Source: Myxococcales bacterium
Lineage (GTDB): Bacteria > Myxococcota > Myxococcia > Myxococcales > Anaeromyxobacteraceae
NCBI GenBank assembly: GCA_021779335.1
Contig: JAJYAW010000117.1
Location: 1 to 7,954, forward strand
DNA length: 7,954 bases
Reading direction: 5' to 3'
In this document: positions 5,063-7,954 of the stretch, in pieces
How the letters are laid out: each line of letters starts with the position of its first letter
How positions within the stretch are numbered: the stretch's first letter is position 1
Made by a program: the position numbers and the translations under genes
The notes under the pieces: generated by a model
Seen by the model: the letters and a program-made list of their open reading frames with translations, nothing else
What the model was told of the DNA's origin: nothing
The model's database searches: none

Positions 5063-5902
5063 TTGCACACCGAAGTCCTCAATCCGCGCCGAGCGCCCAG
5101 GGTCCCGCAGCGCTGCACCGTGGAGATCCGAGACCGGTTCGCCGCGTGGAAGGCGGAGACCGAGGACCTCGGCCCGCGCGGGTGCCAGCTCGTCACGCCG
5201 CGGCTCGCCGCGCCGGGGCGCGAGCTGCAGCTCCAGATCCGCTGCGACGCCATCGGCCGGACCATCAAGGCCACCGGCAAGGTGGTCTGGACCCGCGCCC
5301 AGGAGCCGTCTCGGCTCGGCATCGAGTTCCAGGCCGGCCAGGTCGAGGCCGGCTGGTTCGACGTGCTCATGCAGGCCGATCCGGCCGCCGCCCTGACGGT
5401 GCGGCGCATCCCGGAGCGGCTCTCCCGCGCCGCCACCCTCTACCTCGGCGATCCGCCCCGCTACCTCGGCGACTTCTCCGCCGAGGAGGTGGCGGTGCTC
5501 CGGCGGATCGGCGTCGGCCTCACCGTGGACGGGCTGGCGCGGGCGCTCGGCTCGGCGTTCGAGCGGGTCCGGGGCGCCATGTTCGCGCTGGTGTCGCGCC
5601 GGCTCCTGGTGCTCACGCCCGGGGAGGCGGTCGCGCCGGAGCGCTGGAGGGCGGTGCTCGAGGGCGCCGAGCGGGCGCTGGCCTCGGAGGGGATCGCCAT
5701 CCCGGCCCCCACGCCGGCGGGGCCGACGGGCGCGGTGGGACGGACCGCGGCGGCGCAGGCGCTCTACGACGAGGGGATCGGCCACCTCACCTCCGGCCGG
5801 ATCGAGGTGGCGGTGTCGCGGCTCCGCGACGCCAGGGCGCTCGCGCCGGAGGACCCGCTCATCAGGGGAGCGCTGGAGCGGCTGGCGCCCTGGGCGTCCT
5901 GA
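5063..5902 (+). CDS. PilZ-domain protein with C-terminal winged-helix-like and TPR-like parts
   Basis: 279 residues from the TTG at 5063. Residues 8-104 form a PilZ domain, the c-di-GMP receptor fold: the arginine motif RRAPR (9-13), DLGPRG (35-40) standing for D/N-x-S-x-x-G with Gly replacing Ser, and the closing strands GKVVWTR (72-78) and RLGIEF (84-89). Residues about 114-185 (GDFSAEEVAVLRRIGVGLTVDGLARAL) resemble the small winged-helix units (DUF4388-like) found in delta-proteobacterial regulators. Residues 227-273 (AAAQALYDEGIGHLTSGRIEVAVSRLRDARAL) look like one or two TPR helices. The frame opens at a TTG at 4967, but residues before 5063 look noncoding, while the TTG at 5063 has GGGGGA 8 nt upstream and begins just before the PilZ arginines. 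Probable role: cytosolic c-di-GMP-responsive adaptor; ligand binding is inferred. Confidence 0.8.
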   Translation: MHTEVLNPRRAPRVPQRCTVEIRDRFAAWKAETEDLGPRGCQLVTPRLAAPGRELQLQIRCDAIGRTIKATGKVVWTRAQEPSRLGIEFQAGQVEAGWFDVLMQADPAAALTVRRIPERLSRAATLYLGDPPRYLGDFSAEEVAVLRRIGVGLTVDGLARALGSAFERVRGAMFALVSRRLLVLTPGEAVAPERWRAVLEGAERALASEGIAIPAPTPAGPTGAVGRTAAAQALYDEGIGHLTSGRIEVAVSRLRDARALAPEDPLIRGALERLAPWAS

Positions 5903-5908
5903 CCGGCG

Positions 5909-5912
<4 letters not shown>
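5899..5912. repeat. Hairpin built from the two convergent stop codons
   Basis: CTGAC-CGGC-GTCAG is a perfect 5-bp stem with a 4-nt loop. Its arms contain the TGA of the PilZ gene and the TGA of purF on the opposite strand. It covers the whole 6-nt gap between these convergent genes. No T-tract follows on either strand, so it is not a classical terminator. Confidence 0.4.
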
Positions 5913-7369
<1,457 letters not shown>

Positions 7370-7379
7370 GAGGCGGCGG

Positions 7380-7387
7380 AGTATAAC
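7380..7387. promoter_or_regulatory. Overlapping -10 boxes for purF and the divergent gene
   Basis: AGTATAAC reads TATACT on the minus strand (five of six; 10 nt before the purF ATG) and TATAAC on the plus strand (five of six; ending just before the GTG at 7391 and TTG at 7397). It is the most AT-rich element in the 21-nt gap between the divergent starts. No good -35 is present on either side; the best minus-strand one is only TTCCTT at 16 nt. A purF transcript from here would have a leader of about 0-4 nt. Confidence 0.45.
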
Positions 7388-7390
7388 CGT

Positions 7391-7954
7391 GTGGTCTTGA
7401 AAAGGAACCCCGCCCTCCGGCTGCTCCGCGGCCTGCTCGCCGCAGGGCTCAGCCTCGCGATCTTGCTCGGCATCCTGTCGCTCCCCTGGCGCGGGGCGAG
7501 GCCCGCCGGGCCGCCCGAGATCGGCCCGGTGGCGGCGGGCTCGGGACCCCTCGTGGCGGGGGTGGCGCAGCGCGTCTTCGAGCTGGGCCCCGAGCCGATC
7601 ATCGGCGGCTTCCCGCGGCTGCGCTGGAGGGCCGACGGGGTCGAGGACCCCGTCACGGTCCGGGCGCTGGTCGTCTCGGAGCAGGGCTGCTCCGTGGCGC
7701 TCGTCTCGGCGGAGATCCTCCTGGTGCCCGACGCGCTCTCCCGGGCGGTGGCGGGGCGGGTCCGGGAGCTCGGGCTCGACGCGGTCGTGGTGGCCGCCAC
7801 CCACACCCACGCCGGCCCGGGCGGGTACTGGGACTCGCTGCCCGGCGAGCTGGGCGCCACCGGACCGTACCAGCAGGCCACCTTCGACCGGCTGGCCGAC
7901 GCCATGGCCGGCGCCATCCGCGCGGCCGCGGCGGCGCGCGGGCCGGCGGCCCTG
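7391..7954 (+). CDS. Neutral/alkaline ceramidase-like protein, N-terminal part
   Basis: Partial; runs off the right edge with 188 codons visible from the GTG at 7391, or 186 from the TTG at 7397 (numbering here uses the TTG). The N-terminus has basic residues (Lys2, Arg3, Arg8, Arg11) and then a hydrophobic stretch LLAAGLSLAILLGILSL (13-29), so it is exported or anchored in the inner membrane. After a Pro/Gly linker come GVAQRVFELGPEPIIGGF (55-72) and VRALVVSEQGCSVALVSAEILLV (88-110), then THTHAGPGGYWDS (135-147). The histidine motif is the hallmark of the neutral ceramidase N-terminal domain, where a His of this segment binds the catalytic zinc. Family members cleave the amide bond of ceramide; many bacterial relatives are uncharacterised, so the substrate is uncertain. 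For the GTG start, GGAG lies 9 nt upstream (7378-7381). It begins only 21 nt from purF in the opposite direction. Confidence 0.85.
   Translation, partial: MVLKRNPALRLLRGLLAAGLSLAILLGILSLPWRGARPAGPPEIGPVAAGSGPLVAGVAQRVFELGPEPIIGGFPRLRWRADGVEDPVTVRALVVSEQGCSVALVSAEILLVPDALSRAVAGRVRELGLDAVVVAATHTHAGPGGYWDSLPGELGATGPYQQATFDRLADAMAGAIRAAAAARGPAAL

Noticed and set aside
7370..7810. Extension of the purF frame to 7810
   Set aside because: The catalytic cysteine needs only a short propeptide, as given by the ATG at 7369. The extension lies opposite the ceramidase-like coding sequence.

Overview
The window is very GC-rich chromosomal DNA with strong G/C preference at third codon positions. Gene content is of delta-proteobacterial/Myxococcota type: a Bacillus-type iron-sulfur PurF, a bacterial HU, a PilZ protein with C-terminal accessory modules, and a neutral-ceramidase-like protein. 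An Anaeromyxobacter-like bacterium is my best guess. That is an impression from protein style, not a database result. No tRNA, rRNA, CRISPR array, insertion sequence or phage gene is visible.

Layout. Positions 1-2870 (minus strand) hold a tightly coupled respiratory operon read nuoE-nuoF-nuoJ-nuoK, followed by the start of a small zinc-ribbon protein that runs off the left edge. nuoE/nuoF and nuoF/nuoJ overlap by 4 nt, and the nuoJ stop codon abuts the nuoK start. Subunits G, H and I, which lie between F and J in the classical order, are absent. Upstream of nuoE is a clear sigma70-type promoter (TTGACA, 17 nt, TAGCCT) containing a perfect dyad GACAAT-N5-ATTGTC. Positions 2947-3290 hold no intact gene, only a possible decayed response-regulator receiver fragment on the plus strand. 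Then come an HU gene (minus) with its own good promoter and Shine-Dalgarno, and a membrane-anchored coiled-coil protein resembling the RMND1/DUF155 family (minus).

Divergent from that is a plus-strand PilZ protein with a possible winged-helix middle and a TPR-like end. It converges on purF (minus), with only 6 nt between the two stop codons. Divergent from purF is the 5' part of a secreted or membrane-anchored neutral-ceramidase-like protein, which runs off the right edge. The purF start and the ceramidase GTG start are separated by only 21 nt, which hold an AT-rich element readable as a -10 box on both strands.

Functionally the region mixes housekeeping: complex I electron input (NuoE/F) and two proton-channel subunits (NuoJ/K), nucleoid structure (HU), the first committed step of purine synthesis (PurF), and a probable c-di-GMP-responsive protein. 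I see no convincing new multi-gene system. The points worth a second look are the split nuo cluster, the operator-like dyad in its promoter, the bidirectional/leaderless signals, the extra cysteines at the NuoF C-terminus and the RMND1-like protein.
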